From the NCBI RefSeq assembly GCF_020832325.1, contig NZ_JAFIEU010000042.1, positions 124,001 to 188,000 on the forward strand: a stretch of 64,000 bases of DNA, read 5' to 3'. Source of the stretch: Lunatimonas sp. (lineage in GTDB: Bacteria > Bacteroidota > Bacteroidia > Cytophagales > Cyclobacteriaceae). Position 1 is the stretch's first letter, and each line of letters begins with the position of its first letter. The translations under genes were made by a program, and so were the position numbers. Positions 44,882-55,102 of the stretch are shown in pieces. Under the pieces are notes generated by a model, which saw only the letters and a list, made by a program, of their open reading frames with translations, was not told where the DNA came from and searched no databases.

Positions 44882-47800
44882 ATGAAAAGACTAGTACTGT
44901 TGTGTTTTGCGCTTTCGCTCCATGCGGGAGTATGGGCGCAAGGAGACGTAGTGAGGGGGCAAGTCACGGATGATACCGGCTTTCCACTACCAGGAGTAAG
45001 CATTCTGAAGCTTGAGTCGATCGTAGGTTCTGTGACCGACTTGGATGGTAATTTCTCCATCAATGCTTCCACTGGAGACAAACTCCAGTTTTCCTTTATA
45101 GGGTATAAGACACAGGTGATAACTGTGGGTAATGCGCGGGAGATCAACGTTACCTTGCTAGAAGATCTCACGAACCTCAATGAAGTAGTGGTGATCGGAT
45201 ACGGTACAGCCACGAAAAAAGAACTCACGGGGGCCACATCCCAGCTAAAAGGCGAAGCCATAGAGCGAATGAACATGCCGCGGGTAGACCAAGCCTTGCA
45301 GGGACAATTGGCAGGCGTCAATATCTCGACCAACTCGGGTGCGCCAGGAGGTACTTCAAACATCCGTATTCGGGGTATAGGAACCTTCGGGGACAACGAC
45401 CCCCTGATATTGGTGGACGGTGTCATTTACGATGCTGCCGGACTTAACGCCTTAAATCCAAACGACATCGAATCAGTAAACGTGCTGAAAGACGGTACGG
45501 CCGGGATCTATGGGGTTCGCGCCGCCAATGGTGTGATTCTGATCGAAACGAAGAAAGGAAACCTGGGATCGAAACCCAGACTGGATTTTTCCGGCTATTA
45601 CGGCGTCCAGGAAACCGCCCGTAAACTTGACCTGCTAAATGCGCGCGAATTTGCGATTCTGAAAAATGAAGCTTTTGCCGCAGGAGGACAACCCATGCCC
45701 TTCAATAATGTGGAACTGGGTGAGGGCACCAACTGGCAGGATGCGGTGTTTCAAACCGCTCCTATTCAAGAATACAACATGACGGTGACGGGTGGTTCCG
45801 AAAAGACCTCGTACTCCATTGGCGGATCCTACTTTTCGCAGCAGGGTATCGTAGGCGGTCCCAAGGCAAATTTTGAACGGTATAATGCCCGTATAAACTT
45901 TATTACGGAGCTTGCGCCCAGAGTGAAGCTCACCAATGTACTTCTGTTTACCCGAGAAGAGAGCAAAACACTCCCTCAGGGGGGAATAGGTTCTGTTTTA
46001 TACAATACCATCAATGCATATCCTACCGAGCCTATTCTTGTCGGAAGCAGGTACTCCTACCTAGACAACGTAAACGACATCATCAATCCGCTCGCACAAA
46101 TGGAAAATACCCATAACGACGCATGGGTCAACAAGCTGGTAGGAAAAGAGGAAATCGAATACAAAATCAACGGTAACTTTACCTGGACAGGGCGCGCGGG
46201 CTACAACTACGCGCTGGTAGACTCCAAAGTATTTAACCCTTTGGTTTGGTACGGTCCGGGCAAATTTGCAAACACTGCCAGAAATGCAAACCTAGACCCC
46301 GTTCTTGTAGATGTAGGTGGTTCGCAAATCGAACGCGGGGCCAGTGTATTTGAATCGAGAAACACCTTTTTGGACTATAACCTGGAAACGTTCCTAAACT
46401 ACGAAAAGGCATTGACTGCGGATCACCGGGTGAAGGGCATGTTTGGGGTATCCTTGGTAGGTAACAGAAGCGAAGGATTAAACGGAACCGGGTTCAATAT
46501 CCCGAATAACGACATCCGGTTTGCAGATATTTCGGCAAACCAAGCTCCGGGTGGATTTCTTAACAATGTGGGTTCTTTTCAAAGTAGACAGCGCCTTACC
46601 TCTGCCTTTGTCCGAGGAGAATACGATTTCCAGAGGAGATATTTAATTTCGGCAATTCTTCGTAGAGACGGATCATCAAACTTTGGACCGAATAACCGTA
46701 TCGGATATTTTCCAGCAATCTCCGGCGCCTGGGTCATCTCAGACGAGTCGTTTTTCAATTCAAGCGCAATTGATTTCATGAAACTTCGAACCAGCTTTGG
46801 AGTTTCCGGAAATGATCAAATCGGCTTGTTCCGATACAGGGGGCTACTGAATGGTTCGGCTACCTATGTGTTCAATGATTTTATCATAAATGGTGCCGCC
46901 ATAGGAAATACGAGCAATCCTGATCTGAAATGGGAGACTACGTACCAGACAAATATCGGCCTAGATTTTTCCTTCTTCCAGAACTTGGACTTCACAGCCA
47001 ATTATTTCATTAAAAACACCAAAGACCTCTTGTTCCAACCTGACGTGTCTGCTTTGCTAGGATCATACGGACCAGGGGGTTCTCCGCCGGTAATCAATGC
47101 AGGGGACGTAATGAACCGCGGCATTGAGCTCGAACTTGGGTACGGAACGGTAAGGCCACAGGGTGTCAACTTCCGATTTGACTACAACGTCACCTTTCTA
47201 AAAAACGAAGTGACCGCTGTTCCAGAAGGTTTCGAATTCATTCCTGGTGCTCCCTTCAGTGTGGGCGGCAACGTTGCCACCCGATTTCAGAAGGGATTCC
47301 CCATCGGCTATTTTGTAGGCTACCAGACAGACGGAATATTCCAATCTGCTGAAGAGATAGCGTCTAACCCAGTAACCCAAGCAGGTGCGAGACCGGGTGA
47401 TTTGAGGTTTGTCGATCAGAATGGTGATGGCATGGTTAACTTTGGGGATGATTCCGACAGAACGATGATCGGCTCACCTATTCCGAATGTGGTGATGGGC
47501 TTTAATTTCTCCGTAGACTTCAAAGGAATAGACTTTGGTGCAAATATTTTTGCGGCACTTGGTCAAGACATTATCCGAAACTATGAGAGACAGCAGCCCT
47601 GGGCCAATCAACTCAGCTACAACCTGGCTCGCTGGACAGGTCCAGGTACCACCAACGAGGTGCCTAGACTAACCACAGGCGCAACCAGAAACACCGTTTT
47701 CTCTGACTTTTATGTCGAAGATGGCTCCTTTGCCCGTTTGAGAAACGTTCAAATGGGGTATACACTGCCTACCGAGGTATCGCAGAGGTTCGGAGTTCAA

Positions 47801-47962
47801 TTTTTCAGATTTTATATAGCCGCCAACAACTTGGTAACCATCACCAAATACCAAGGCTTTGATCCGGATGTGGGTTCAGGCAATCCTCTTGGCGCTGGGG
47901 TAGATAACGGTATTTACCCACAGGCGAGAACCATTATGGCAGGCTTTAACATTAAATTTTAA
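44882..47962 (+). CDS. SusC/RagA-type TonB-dependent outer-membrane transporter
   Basis: 1026 residues. A signal peptide precedes the carboxypeptidase-regulatory-like domain (GQVTDDTGFPLPGVSIL, about 28-100). The plug has VDQALQGQLAGVNI, PGGTSNIRIRG and NVLKDGTAGIYGVRAANGV (about 140-220). The barrel follows to the terminal F (FNIKF). It moves oligosaccharides across the outer membrane with TonB energy, together with SusD. It is the first gene of the plus-strand operon, 4 bases ahead of susD. No promoter box clearly of TAnnTTTG type is seen; TAGTATTG at about 44808 differs at one base. Confidence 0.93.
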   Translation: MKRLVLLCFALSLHAGVWAQGDVVRGQVTDDTGFPLPGVSILKLESIVGSVTDLDGNFSINASTGDKLQFSFIGYKTQVITVGNAREINVTLLEDLTNLNEVVVIGYGTATKKELTGATSQLKGEAIERMNMPRVDQALQGQLAGVNISTNSGAPGGTSNIRIRGIGTFGDNDPLILVDGVIYDAAGLNALNPNDIESVNVLKDGTAGIYGVRAANGVILIETKKGNLGSKPRLDFSGYYGVQETARKLDLLNAREFAILKNEAFAAGGQPMPFNNVELGEGTNWQDAVFQTAPIQEYNMTVTGGSEKTSYSIGGSYFSQQGIVGGPKANFERYNARINFITELAPRVKLTNVLLFTREESKTLPQGGIGSVLYNTINAYPTEPILVGSRYSYLDNVNDIINPLAQMENTHNDAWVNKLVGKEEIEYKINGNFTWTGRAGYNYALVDSKVFNPLVWYGPGKFANTARNANLDPVLVDVGGSQIERGASVFESRNTFLDYNLETFLNYEKALTADHRVKGMFGVSLVGNRSEGLNGTGFNIPNNDIRFADISANQAPGGFLNNVGSFQSRQRLTSAFVRGEYDFQRRYLISAILRRDGSSNFGPNNRIGYFPAISGAWVISDESFFNSSAIDFMKLRTSFGVSGNDQIGLFRYRGLLNGSATYVFNDFIINGAAIGNTSNPDLKWETTYQTNIGLDFSFFQNLDFTANYFIKNTKDLLFQPDVSALLGSYGPGGSPPVINAGDVMNRGIELELGYGTVRPQGVNFRFDYNVTFLKNEVTAVPEGFEFIPGAPFSVGGNVATRFQKGFPIGYFVGYQTDGIFQSAEEIASNPVTQAGARPGDLRFVDQNGDGMVNFGDDSDRTMIGSPIPNVVMGFNFSVDFKGIDFGANIFAALGQDIIRNYERQQPWANQLSYNLARWTGPGTTNEVPRLTTGATRNTVFSDFYVEDGSFARLRNVQMGYTLPTEVSQRFGVQFFRFYIAANNLVTITKYQGFDPDVGSGNPLGAGVDNGIYPQARTIMAGFNIKF

Positions 47963-47966
47963 CATC

Positions 47967-49439
47967 ATGAGACGTATATATAAGTGGTTATTGATCATTC
48001 CTTTTGGAATACTTTCGGCATGCGACAGCCTGCTGAACGTAGATCCTGAATACACCCAAGATGCAGAAAACTTCTTCAACACGCGGGAAGATTTCGACCG
48101 GGCCATCATCGGTGTCTATGACATGATGCAACCCGCATACCTGAACATATGGATCGGAGAGATTGCCTCCGACAACTCCATCGCTGGAGGTGAAAGCGTA
48201 AACGACACCCAAGGCCTTCACGAGATTCAAAACATGACCCATGGCGGTGTGAATGAAGAGCTGAGAGCCGTCATGCGGGTGAATTATACCGGCATTGCCC
48301 GAGCAAACTATATATTCGAAAATCAGGACAAAATTGACTTTGCCGGCAAGGAGCTCATCCTGGCAGAAGCCAAAATGATGCGCGCCTATTTCTACTTTAA
48401 CCTGGTTAAATACTTTGGAGATATGCCGCTGATTATAGACCGAAGGATCTCGATCAATGAAATCTCCAGCACCGTTAGGACACCAAAAGCGGAGGTATAC
48501 GCCCAAATCGAGTCCGATCTTAGAGCGGCCCGGGAGGTTCTTCCGGCAACCGTCAGCGAAACCGGTCGCTTGACTTCAGGAGCTGCTGCAGCCCTATTGG
48601 GTCAAGTACTGCTCTTCCAAGGCAAATACAACGAAGCAGCGACGGTACTCGGCAACCTGATTGATACCAATGCGGGTGGCTATGGCTTATTTTCAGACTA
48701 CAGCACCCTATTCTTAGTGGCAAACCAAAACGTATCCGAAGATGTGTTTACCATTCAGTTTTCGGGGTTACAAGGTGGAGATTACGGCTGCTTGATATGC
48801 CTAAATGGCAATGCCGCGGTGGGCTTCCACGGTATTCGGCAATACGAAGGACCATTCTATGCCGACGGAAATAGCTACAACCTTCCCACACAAGACTTGT
48901 ACGATGCGTTTGACGCCAGCGACATCCGTCGCGATGCTACCGTACTGGACATCGAAGCATTTATTGCGGCGCAACCTAACCCTTCGGAAATTTCCTATGC
49001 CATCGGAGGGGGTGGCCATACTGGCTTTTACAATAATAAATACATCAAGCGGGCTGACGAGCGAGGTCTGCCGGACGACGATCTGACCAGCCCACTTAAC
49101 TATCGGGTGATCCGCTGGGCAGATGTGCTGCTTATGGCGGCAGAGGCTTTTCAGCGGTCCGGCAACGACGACAGAGCGCGGACCGAATTAAATAAAGTAA
49201 GAGCCCGAGTTCAGATGCCCTCCATCAATGCAACCGGCGACGCACTCTATCAGGCCATACTACGTGAAAGAAGACTGGAGCTATCCGGAGAAGGTTACAG
49301 ATTTTGGGATCTGGTCAGAACGGGACAAGCCGCAGAGCATATCAGCGGTTTTGTACCTGGCAAACACGAAGTGTTCCCCATCCCACAGGTTGAAATAGAC
49401 TTGGCCGGGGGCAATTGGAATCAAAATCCGGGCTATTAA
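47967..49439 (+). CDS. SusD/RagB-type glycan-binding lipoprotein
   Basis: 490 residues. A lipoprotein signal ends at Cys18 (FGILSACDS). The SusD features are the TPR-like N-terminal half (about 35-330), and the C-terminal WADVLLMAAEAF..., then ILRERRLELSGEGYRFWDLVRTG, the conserved family motif. It caps the SusC barrel and delivers oligosaccharides. It ends with FPIPQVEIDLAGGNWNQNPGY, the standard SusD tail. A 12-base gap separates it from the next gene. Confidence 0.95.
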   Translation: MRRIYKWLLIIPFGILSACDSLLNVDPEYTQDAENFFNTREDFDRAIIGVYDMMQPAYLNIWIGEIASDNSIAGGESVNDTQGLHEIQNMTHGGVNEELRAVMRVNYTGIARANYIFENQDKIDFAGKELILAEAKMMRAYFYFNLVKYFGDMPLIIDRRISINEISSTVRTPKAEVYAQIESDLRAAREVLPATVSETGRLTSGAAAALLGQVLLFQGKYNEAATVLGNLIDTNAGGYGLFSDYSTLFLVANQNVSEDVFTIQFSGLQGGDYGCLICLNGNAAVGFHGIRQYEGPFYADGNSYNLPTQDLYDAFDASDIRRDATVLDIEAFIAAQPNPSEISYAIGGGGHTGFYNNKYIKRADERGLPDDDLTSPLNYRVIRWADVLLMAAEAFQRSGNDDRARTELNKVRARVQMPSINATGDALYQAILRERRLELSGEGYRFWDLVRTGQAAEHISGFVPGKHEVFPIPQVEIDLAGGNWNQNPGY

Positions 49440-49451
49440 ATTGATCGAACA

Positions 49452-51500
49452 ATGAAAAATATCCTATCATATATATGGCTCCTGCTACCACTTTTGGTAG
49501 TAGCGGGCTGCGTGGAAGAGTATCGGCTGGAAGGGGCCGCGCCCACCGAGGCAGACGCCAACTTTAGTTTTACCCCTACTGCAGAAAGCGACAATATCCT
49601 GCGATTTACCGCGGATGGGGATTTCTTTATGATGAACTGGGACCTAGGGAATGGGCAGACGGGTGAAGGAAAAACCGTCACAGGCACCTATCCCCTCGCA
49701 GGCACCTACACCGTTTCCCTGACAGTGTTCAACGCCGGAGGCAGTGTAACCTTTTCTAGAGACATTGTGATTGACGAAACAGATCCACTATTGCTGGACC
49801 GTCCTATCTTCAATATGCTAACAGGAGGCGTGGATGCCACTGAGGGAAAAACCTGGAAAATCGATGCCGGAAGACCGGGCCATTTTGGGGTAGGTCCTAA
49901 CCCATCCTCTTCAGCAGGGGATTTCCCTGAATGGTACCAGGCAGTTGCCAATGAAAAAGAAGGCTCCGGCATGTATACAGATCGGTACACGTTCTTCTTA
50001 GATGGTTTCCGATTCGTCATGGAAACAAATGGGCTGGTATACCTGAATGCCGCGCAAGGCAGTAACTTCCCAGGTGCTTTTGATCCAGGTGTAGGTGACC
50101 TTTCAGCTCCCTACGAGGCGCCTGACGGATTGAGGTGGTCGTTGGTAGAACCCGAAGGCGGACGTCCCGAACTAACCATTTCGCCTGGTGGATTCTTGGG
50201 CTACTTTGCCGGAGGAAGAACCTACCAGATCATTCGACTGGAAGAAAATGAAATGTTCCTACGTTTTGTAGATCAAGCAAATACCGACCTAGCATGGTAT
50301 ATCCGATTGATTCCTGAAGGGTTCGAGCCGGATCCGCTTCCCGAACCGGAACCAGAACCGGAGAACCCGGACGTGAGCTTTAGTCTGAATGACTTGATAG
50401 GAAATGGCAGAAAAGTATGGATGCTTAATCCGGCTGCGGGAGCATTTGGCGTCGGACCTAGCCGGGGTAGTGATGCCTTCTTCCCGAATGGACAAGACAT
50501 ATCCGGAGATCGTCCCTGCCTGTTTAATGACCTTTTCATTTTCAGCTCCAACGGCAACTACGAGTACAATGCCCAAGGGGAAGTCTTTGGCGAAGAGTAC
50601 ATGGGTATAGCCGAAGGCTGTCAGCCCGAAGGTGATTTGCAGGGAACGGTGGGTGCCGCTTGGGCTTCCGGCCTTCACAGCTACACCTTTACGCCTGGCA
50701 CGCCTACTGAGTATCCTAAAATAACCGTGACCGGGACAGGCGCATTCATCGCGCTGCCCAAAGCCTATAACGGAGGTGAATACAATCAGGGTCCACCAAG
50801 GGAAAATGAATCGGTGACCTATGAGGTGATTGGCTATGATGCGGCTACCGGACAACTGAGCCTTGCCATAGATATTAGCCCCGATGGAAGCGTATTTTGG
50901 AACTTCGTATTGGTACCAGCTGCAGATCAATCCTTGGGGCTAGCCGAGTTCACCCGAAACATGCTGGTGGGGAGTGGTGAAAAAGCATGGAAACTAAAAC
51001 CTGCTGCGGGAGCCTTCGGTGTAGGTCCAGTTCCTGGCAGCGACGAGTGGTTTCCCAGCGGAAACGACATCAGCGGTGACCGCCCGTGTTTGTTCAACGA
51101 CCGATTTATCTTCAACGATAATGGCACCTATACCTACGATCCACAAGGCGATGTATTCGGAGAAGCCTATATGGGCATAGATGATGGATGTCAGCCGGTC
51201 GAAGCGCTACAAGGTACGGTAGGAGAAGCTTGGGGAGGTGGTTCGCATCAATTCAACTTCACCCCAGCCTCGGGCGGTGCAAACGCCAAACTATCGGTTA
51301 CTGGCACGGGAGCATTCATTGCACTGGCCAAAGCCTACAATGGAAGCGAGTATCAATCCGGGCCACCAAGACCAAACGAAACGGTCACTTACGACGTATT
51401 AGGATACAATGCCAACACGCAGGAACTGACCCTCACCATCGATATCTCTGGAGAGGGCGGGGTATTCTGGTCTTTCGTGCTTATTCCGGCAAACGACTAA
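49452..51500 (+). CDS. Surface glycan-binding lipoprotein (SusE-like) with three repeat domains
   Basis: 682 residues. A lipoprotein signal ends at Cys20 (VVAGCVEEY). A PKD domain is at about 35-105 (FMMNWDLGNG, AGTYTVSLTVFNAGG). Three copies of one domain of about 185 residues follow: a divergent one at about 115-290 and two close ones from about 312 and 498. Both of the latter contain PAAGAFGVGP, DISGDRPCLFND and the EAYMGI-type phrase with a cysteine pair. A PEPEPEPE linker separates the first from the second. It is a surface glycan-binding protein of the SusE/SGBP group. The duplication probably raises avidity for the polysaccharide. Confidence 0.8.
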   Translation: MKNILSYIWLLLPLLVVAGCVEEYRLEGAAPTEADANFSFTPTAESDNILRFTADGDFFMMNWDLGNGQTGEGKTVTGTYPLAGTYTVSLTVFNAGGSVTFSRDIVIDETDPLLLDRPIFNMLTGGVDATEGKTWKIDAGRPGHFGVGPNPSSSAGDFPEWYQAVANEKEGSGMYTDRYTFFLDGFRFVMETNGLVYLNAAQGSNFPGAFDPGVGDLSAPYEAPDGLRWSLVEPEGGRPELTISPGGFLGYFAGGRTYQIIRLEENEMFLRFVDQANTDLAWYIRLIPEGFEPDPLPEPEPEPENPDVSFSLNDLIGNGRKVWMLNPAAGAFGVGPSRGSDAFFPNGQDISGDRPCLFNDLFIFSSNGNYEYNAQGEVFGEEYMGIAEGCQPEGDLQGTVGAAWASGLHSYTFTPGTPTEYPKITVTGTGAFIALPKAYNGGEYNQGPPRENESVTYEVIGYDAATGQLSLAIDISPDGSVFWNFVLVPAADQSLGLAEFTRNMLVGSGEKAWKLKPAAGAFGVGPVPGSDEWFPSGNDISGDRPCLFNDRFIFNDNGTYTYDPQGDVFGEAYMGIDDGCQPVEALQGTVGEAWGGGSHQFNFTPASGGANAKLSVTGTGAFIALAKAYNGSEYQSGPPRPNETVTYDVLGYNANTQELTLTIDISGEGGVFWSFVLIPAND

Positions 51501-51503
51501 ATC

Positions 51504-52634
51504 ATGATTATCATGGCAAAAGCACTTCAGGCACTATTCCTATTTATCTTTCTGACGGCATCGAATGCCTGCAACTCGGACAATGTGGAAGAGCAAGTAT
51601 TGCTTCCCACCAACCTGAATGTAACAGTAGAAATGATGGAAAACGGCATGGTGCGGGTAAACTTCTCTGCCGAACGAGCTAACTTCTTCCGAGTTAGCTT
51701 TGGGGTAGGCAATCAAGAACCTGAACTGGCTACCGGAAGTTCGGTAACCCACCGATACACTGCTCCGGGCGAGTATACAGTAACCGTACAGGCACACAGT
51801 ACCGAAGTTGACTTTATCAAGCGTGAGGAAACCGTCATTATCACCGAGCAAATACTGGGTATCGGGCTACCTAGTACGGGATTCGAATCCCCGATGAGCT
51901 ACGAAGGGTACTCCTTGGTCTGGAACGACGAGTTTGAATCCAGCACCCTATCTTCCGACTGGGTGTTCGAACTCGGAGACGGCTGTCCCAATCTGTGTGG
52001 ATGGGGAAATAACGAACTGCAATTCTACCGCAGGGAGAACACGGAACTAAGGGATGGGTATTTGGTCATTACCGCCAAGCGTGAAAACGTCGGCGGCAAA
52101 AATTACACTTCCTCACGCCTGAAAACCCAAGCGAACAAAAACTTCCAGTTTGGGCGGATGGATATCCGTGCGGCCATGCCGAAAGGACAAGGAATCTGGC
52201 CAGCGATCTGGATGCTGGGTGAAAGCATCACCGAGGTAAGCTGGCCTGCCTGTGGTGAAATTGACATTATGGAGATGATCGGAGGGGATGCCACCGGCAG
52301 AGACGATACGGTACACGGTACCCTGCACTGGGACAATAACGGTTCGTATTCCTATCGCGGTGGTAAAAAAACCCTGCCGGGTGGCGCTAAATTGGCAGAT
52401 AATTTCCACGTGTACAGCATCATTTGGGACGAATCCAAGATCACCTGGCTGTTGGATGACGTGGTATACCACGAGCAAGACATCCGTCCAGCTTCCATGG
52501 ATGAGTTTAGGGCACCCTTTTTCTTTATCCTCAACGTAGCCGTGGGTGGTAACTGGCCGGGTAATCCGGACAGTAGTACCATCTTCCCCCAGCAAATGGC
52601 GGTGGACTACGTAAGGGTATTTCAGAAGGAATAG
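51504..52634 (+). CDS. GH16 family endo-beta-glucanase (laminarinase-like) lipoprotein
   Basis: 376 residues. A lipobox ends at Cys23 (LTASNACNS). A PKD-like sandwich is at about 35-115, followed by the GH16 domain at about 130-376. The catalytic motif EIDIME has Glu252, Asp254 and Glu257, as in beta-1,3- and 1,3;1,4-glucanases. NELQFY, IWPAIWML and the C-terminal ILNVAVGGNWPGNPD also match. Next to a SusC/SusD pair this fits hydrolysis of laminarin-type beta-1,3-glucan at the cell surface. It is the last gene of the operon, followed by a strong terminator. Confidence 0.93.
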   Translation: MIIMAKALQALFLFIFLTASNACNSDNVEEQVLLPTNLNVTVEMMENGMVRVNFSAERANFFRVSFGVGNQEPELATGSSVTHRYTAPGEYTVTVQAHSTEVDFIKREETVIITEQILGIGLPSTGFESPMSYEGYSLVWNDEFESSTLSSDWVFELGDGCPNLCGWGNNELQFYRRENTELRDGYLVITAKRENVGGKNYTSSRLKTQANKNFQFGRMDIRAAMPKGQGIWPAIWMLGESITEVSWPACGEIDIMEMIGGDATGRDDTVHGTLHWDNNGSYSYRGGKKTLPGGAKLADNFHVYSIIWDESKITWLLDDVVYHEQDIRPASMDEFRAPFFFILNVAVGGNWPGNPDSSTIFPQQMAVDYVRVFQKE

Positions 52635-52668
52635 GAGAAAGGGGATTCCGCTTTCCTGAAATCGAGGT

Positions 52669-52706
52669 AACAGGCTATCGGAAGTTTCCGATAGCCTGTT
52701 TTTTTT
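52669..52706 (+). terminator. Strong rho-independent terminator ending the PUL operon
   Basis: A 15-base perfect stem (5' arm 52669-52683, 3' arm 52686-52700) with eight T residues after it. It separates the glucan operon from the next genes. Confidence 0.9.
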
Positions 52707-52828
52707 GGGTGGCACGGCAGCTAGGAAAAAAATTCGTGTTCGACTTTGGCAAAACATAACACAAAGAAAAACTACCTGCCTTGGTGGTTTTGCAGGAAAT
52801 GATGACATTGGTAATAAAACCATGGAAC

Positions 52829-53920
52829 ATGAAAACTACCTATCAACTCATCCTGCTATTCTTTTTTGTTTTCTTATGCTTGCCAGTTAGCGCCCAAAAC
52901 CTCAAAATCAACGAAATCCAAGTAATCGGGAGTCACAACAGCTATAAAAGTGCGATGGCACCTGAGCTGTTGGAGTATCTGGCGGGTATCAACAGTTCAT
53001 CCTCCAATAGTTTAGCCTATGCCCACATCCCATTGACGGAACAGTTGGATATGGGGTTGAGGAATCTTGAGTTGGATGTGTTTCATGACCCAATAGGCGG
53101 AAGATATGCCAATCCGAAGGGACTGGAGATCATACGCAGCAAAGGAGGGACAGTCGAGGACTTTGACACTGCAAACTCCCTCTCTAAACCTGGCTTAAAG
53201 TTGTTTCATGTGCAGGATTTGGATTTTTTCTCCCATTATCTGTTGTTTGCGGACGCGCTTCATGCGCTGAAAGAATGGAGTGCAAACAACCCGGACCATT
53301 CGCCCATTTTTGTATTGATAAATGCAAAAGACGGGAACATCCCAGGCACACAAGAGACGCTGCCGTTTACCTCCGCTGCTTTGGATAGTATCGATTTAGA
53401 AATCCGGATGCATTTGGGCTTGGAGCAACTGATTACTCCTGACATGGTCAGAGGCACTTACAAAGATCTGGAGACGGCTGTGTTGGCTCAAAATTGGCCT
53501 TCTCTGGATGAAGCTAAGGGGAAGTTTTTATTTGTCCTGGATGAAAGTGAAGAAAAGATAGATCGCTACCTAAAGGCCAAGCCCGAACTCAGGGATGCAG
53601 TTCTCTTTGTGAACAAAACAGAGGGAAATCCCACCGCGGGATTCCGCATTATCAATGACCCCGTCAAGCATACGAGCTATATTCAAGAACTGGTCAAAAA
53701 GGGATACATCATCCGGACAAGGGCAGATTCCGATACCCAAGAAGCCCGAAATGAGGATTTTACCAAGTTTGAGAAGGCAAAAGCATCGGGAGCACAGGTG
53801 ATTTCCACCGACTACTACCTGCGATCCAACTATTTTCCATCCTCCTACCAGGTTAGCTTCGAAGAAGGGATATTTGAAAGACCCAACCCCATTCTGACTG
53901 GAATAACATTACCTCAATAA
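52829..53920 (+). CDS. Ca-dependent phosphoinositide phospholipase C-like (PI-PLC1 type)
   Basis: 363 residues from MKTTYQLILLFFFVF, which is a clear signal peptide; an ATG at 52781 would give a hydrophilic head before it. The catalytic part starts IGSHNSYKSA (His of the family), then MGLRNLELDVFHDP and LFHVQDLDF. These are marks of the bacterial Ca-dependent PI-PLC1-like family (TIM barrel). Substrate in nature is unknown. It follows the terminator of the glucan operon and is likely a separate unit. Confidence 0.85.
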   Translation: MKTTYQLILLFFFVFLCLPVSAQNLKINEIQVIGSHNSYKSAMAPELLEYLAGINSSSSNSLAYAHIPLTEQLDMGLRNLELDVFHDPIGGRYANPKGLEIIRSKGGTVEDFDTANSLSKPGLKLFHVQDLDFFSHYLLFADALHALKEWSANNPDHSPIFVLINAKDGNIPGTQETLPFTSAALDSIDLEIRMHLGLEQLITPDMVRGTYKDLETAVLAQNWPSLDEAKGKFLFVLDESEEKIDRYLKAKPELRDAVLFVNKTEGNPTAGFRIINDPVKHTSYIQELVKKGYIIRTRADSDTQEARNEDFTKFEKAKASGAQVISTDYYLRSNYFPSSYQVSFEEGIFERPNPILTGITLPQ

Positions 53921-53924
53921 GCGC

Positions 53925-54980
53925 TTATGCTCCAATCAACATCCCCTTTACCTGCTCCCAAATACCTGCATCTACAGGTACCCCAAGTTGTCGATTAACT
54001 TCCCGATTTTTAAGGGACTGCTCACCTGGATAATGGGAGGATTCCCCAGAAAAGGTAGCCGCAGATTTCAGGTCCTGTACCCAGGCCATTAATTGATCAT
54101 TAATTTTTTGCTGCTCCAACCCCAACTTAGGTGGGTAAAGGCAAAGGAAAAATTGAGATATGGCATGTTCTTCCTCCAACTTACCAATATCCATTGTTGC
54201 CAATCCTCCGGAAAGCAGCGAAGCAATCAAATCGAGCATCATGGCCAATCCGGCTCCTTTCCACATACCCATGGGCATGGCCAATCCGCTCTCTAGTATC
54301 TCTTCGGGACTTTGAGTTGTTTTTCCCTCCGAAGTAAAACCTGCCGCAAAGGGCATCTGCTTGCCTTCTCGCAGGTAAGCCTGCATTTTTCCATAGGCAA
54401 ACTGAGTCATCGCCATGTCCAATACAAGCGGTTCTGGCTCGCGGGGAATCGCGATTACCAACGGGTTATTTCCCAGCCTGGCCTCCTTTGCACCCCAAGC
54501 AGGCATATTGGGCAAGGTATTGGTAAAACAAACGGCCACGCAGCCCGCTCGGCCAGCTTGCCACCCAAAGTTCCCTCCGCGTTTCCAGTGATTGGTGCGC
54601 CTTAACGCAACCGCGCCGATTCCGTGTCCTTGGGCCATGGCAATAGCCCTGTCCATTGCAAATCGGGCGTTTAAGGGTCCCGCACCGAGGTTGCCGTTCC
54701 ACCGCTCAAAAATCGGAGCCGAAAAATCCAAGGTTGGCTCAGCATTTGGGTTGACTATACCCGCCTCCACCAACCGAACAAACTCCGGAAACCGATTCAG
54801 TCCGTGGGATGCTACCCCATCCAGGCTGGCATCGACAAACAAACCCGCACAAACCGCTGCTTTTTCGGAATCGAACCCCCTACTATTCAAAACGGCTTCC
54901 AACACGCCCCGTAACGTAGCATACTCAATTCGGATAGTATTATTTTGCATCATGGACAGATCTGACAGTTTCATGGGCAT
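53925..54980 (-). CDS. Ldh-family (malate/lactate/ureidoglycolate-type) dehydrogenase
   Basis: 351 residues. Family marks: SLDGVASHGLNRFPEFV (54-70), LRRTNHWKRGGNFGW (His131 of the active site) and NMPAWGAKEARLGNNP. The family uses NAD(P)H on 2-oxo acids, for instance 2,3-diketo-L-gulonate or oxaloacetate-type compounds, and has an unusual fold not related to LDH. It converges with the PI-PLC gene and diverges from the quinone-oxidoreductase gene. Substrate not resolved. Confidence 0.9.
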   Translation of the reverse strand: MPMKLSDLSMMQNNTIRIEYATLRGVLEAVLNSRGFDSEKAAVCAGLFVDASLDGVASHGLNRFPEFVRLVEAGIVNPNAEPTLDFSAPIFERWNGNLGAGPLNARFAMDRAIAMAQGHGIGAVALRRTNHWKRGGNFGWQAGRAGCVAVCFTNTLPNMPAWGAKEARLGNNPLVIAIPREPEPLVLDMAMTQFAYGKMQAYLREGKQMPFAAGFTSEGKTTQSPEEILESGLAMPMGMWKGAGLAMMLDLIASLLSGGLATMDIGKLEEEHAISQFFLCLYPPKLGLEQQKINDQLMAWVQDLKSAATFSGESSHYPGEQSLKNREVNRQLGVPVDAGIWEQVKGMLIGA

Positions 54981-55102
54981 GATACTAAAAAATGGAGAAA
55001 AAAACTAACGCATTTGATATACGCTGGACCTATTGCTTAAGCTCCATCTTTTGAATACATTGTGGAAAGAACAAGCCGGTCTAACTTTACTCTACCATTC
55101 CC

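Noticed and set aside
51880-51900. GGGATTCGAATCCC, resembling a tRNA T-loop
   Set aside because: It lies within the GH16 gene in frame; no cloverleaf can be formed around it.
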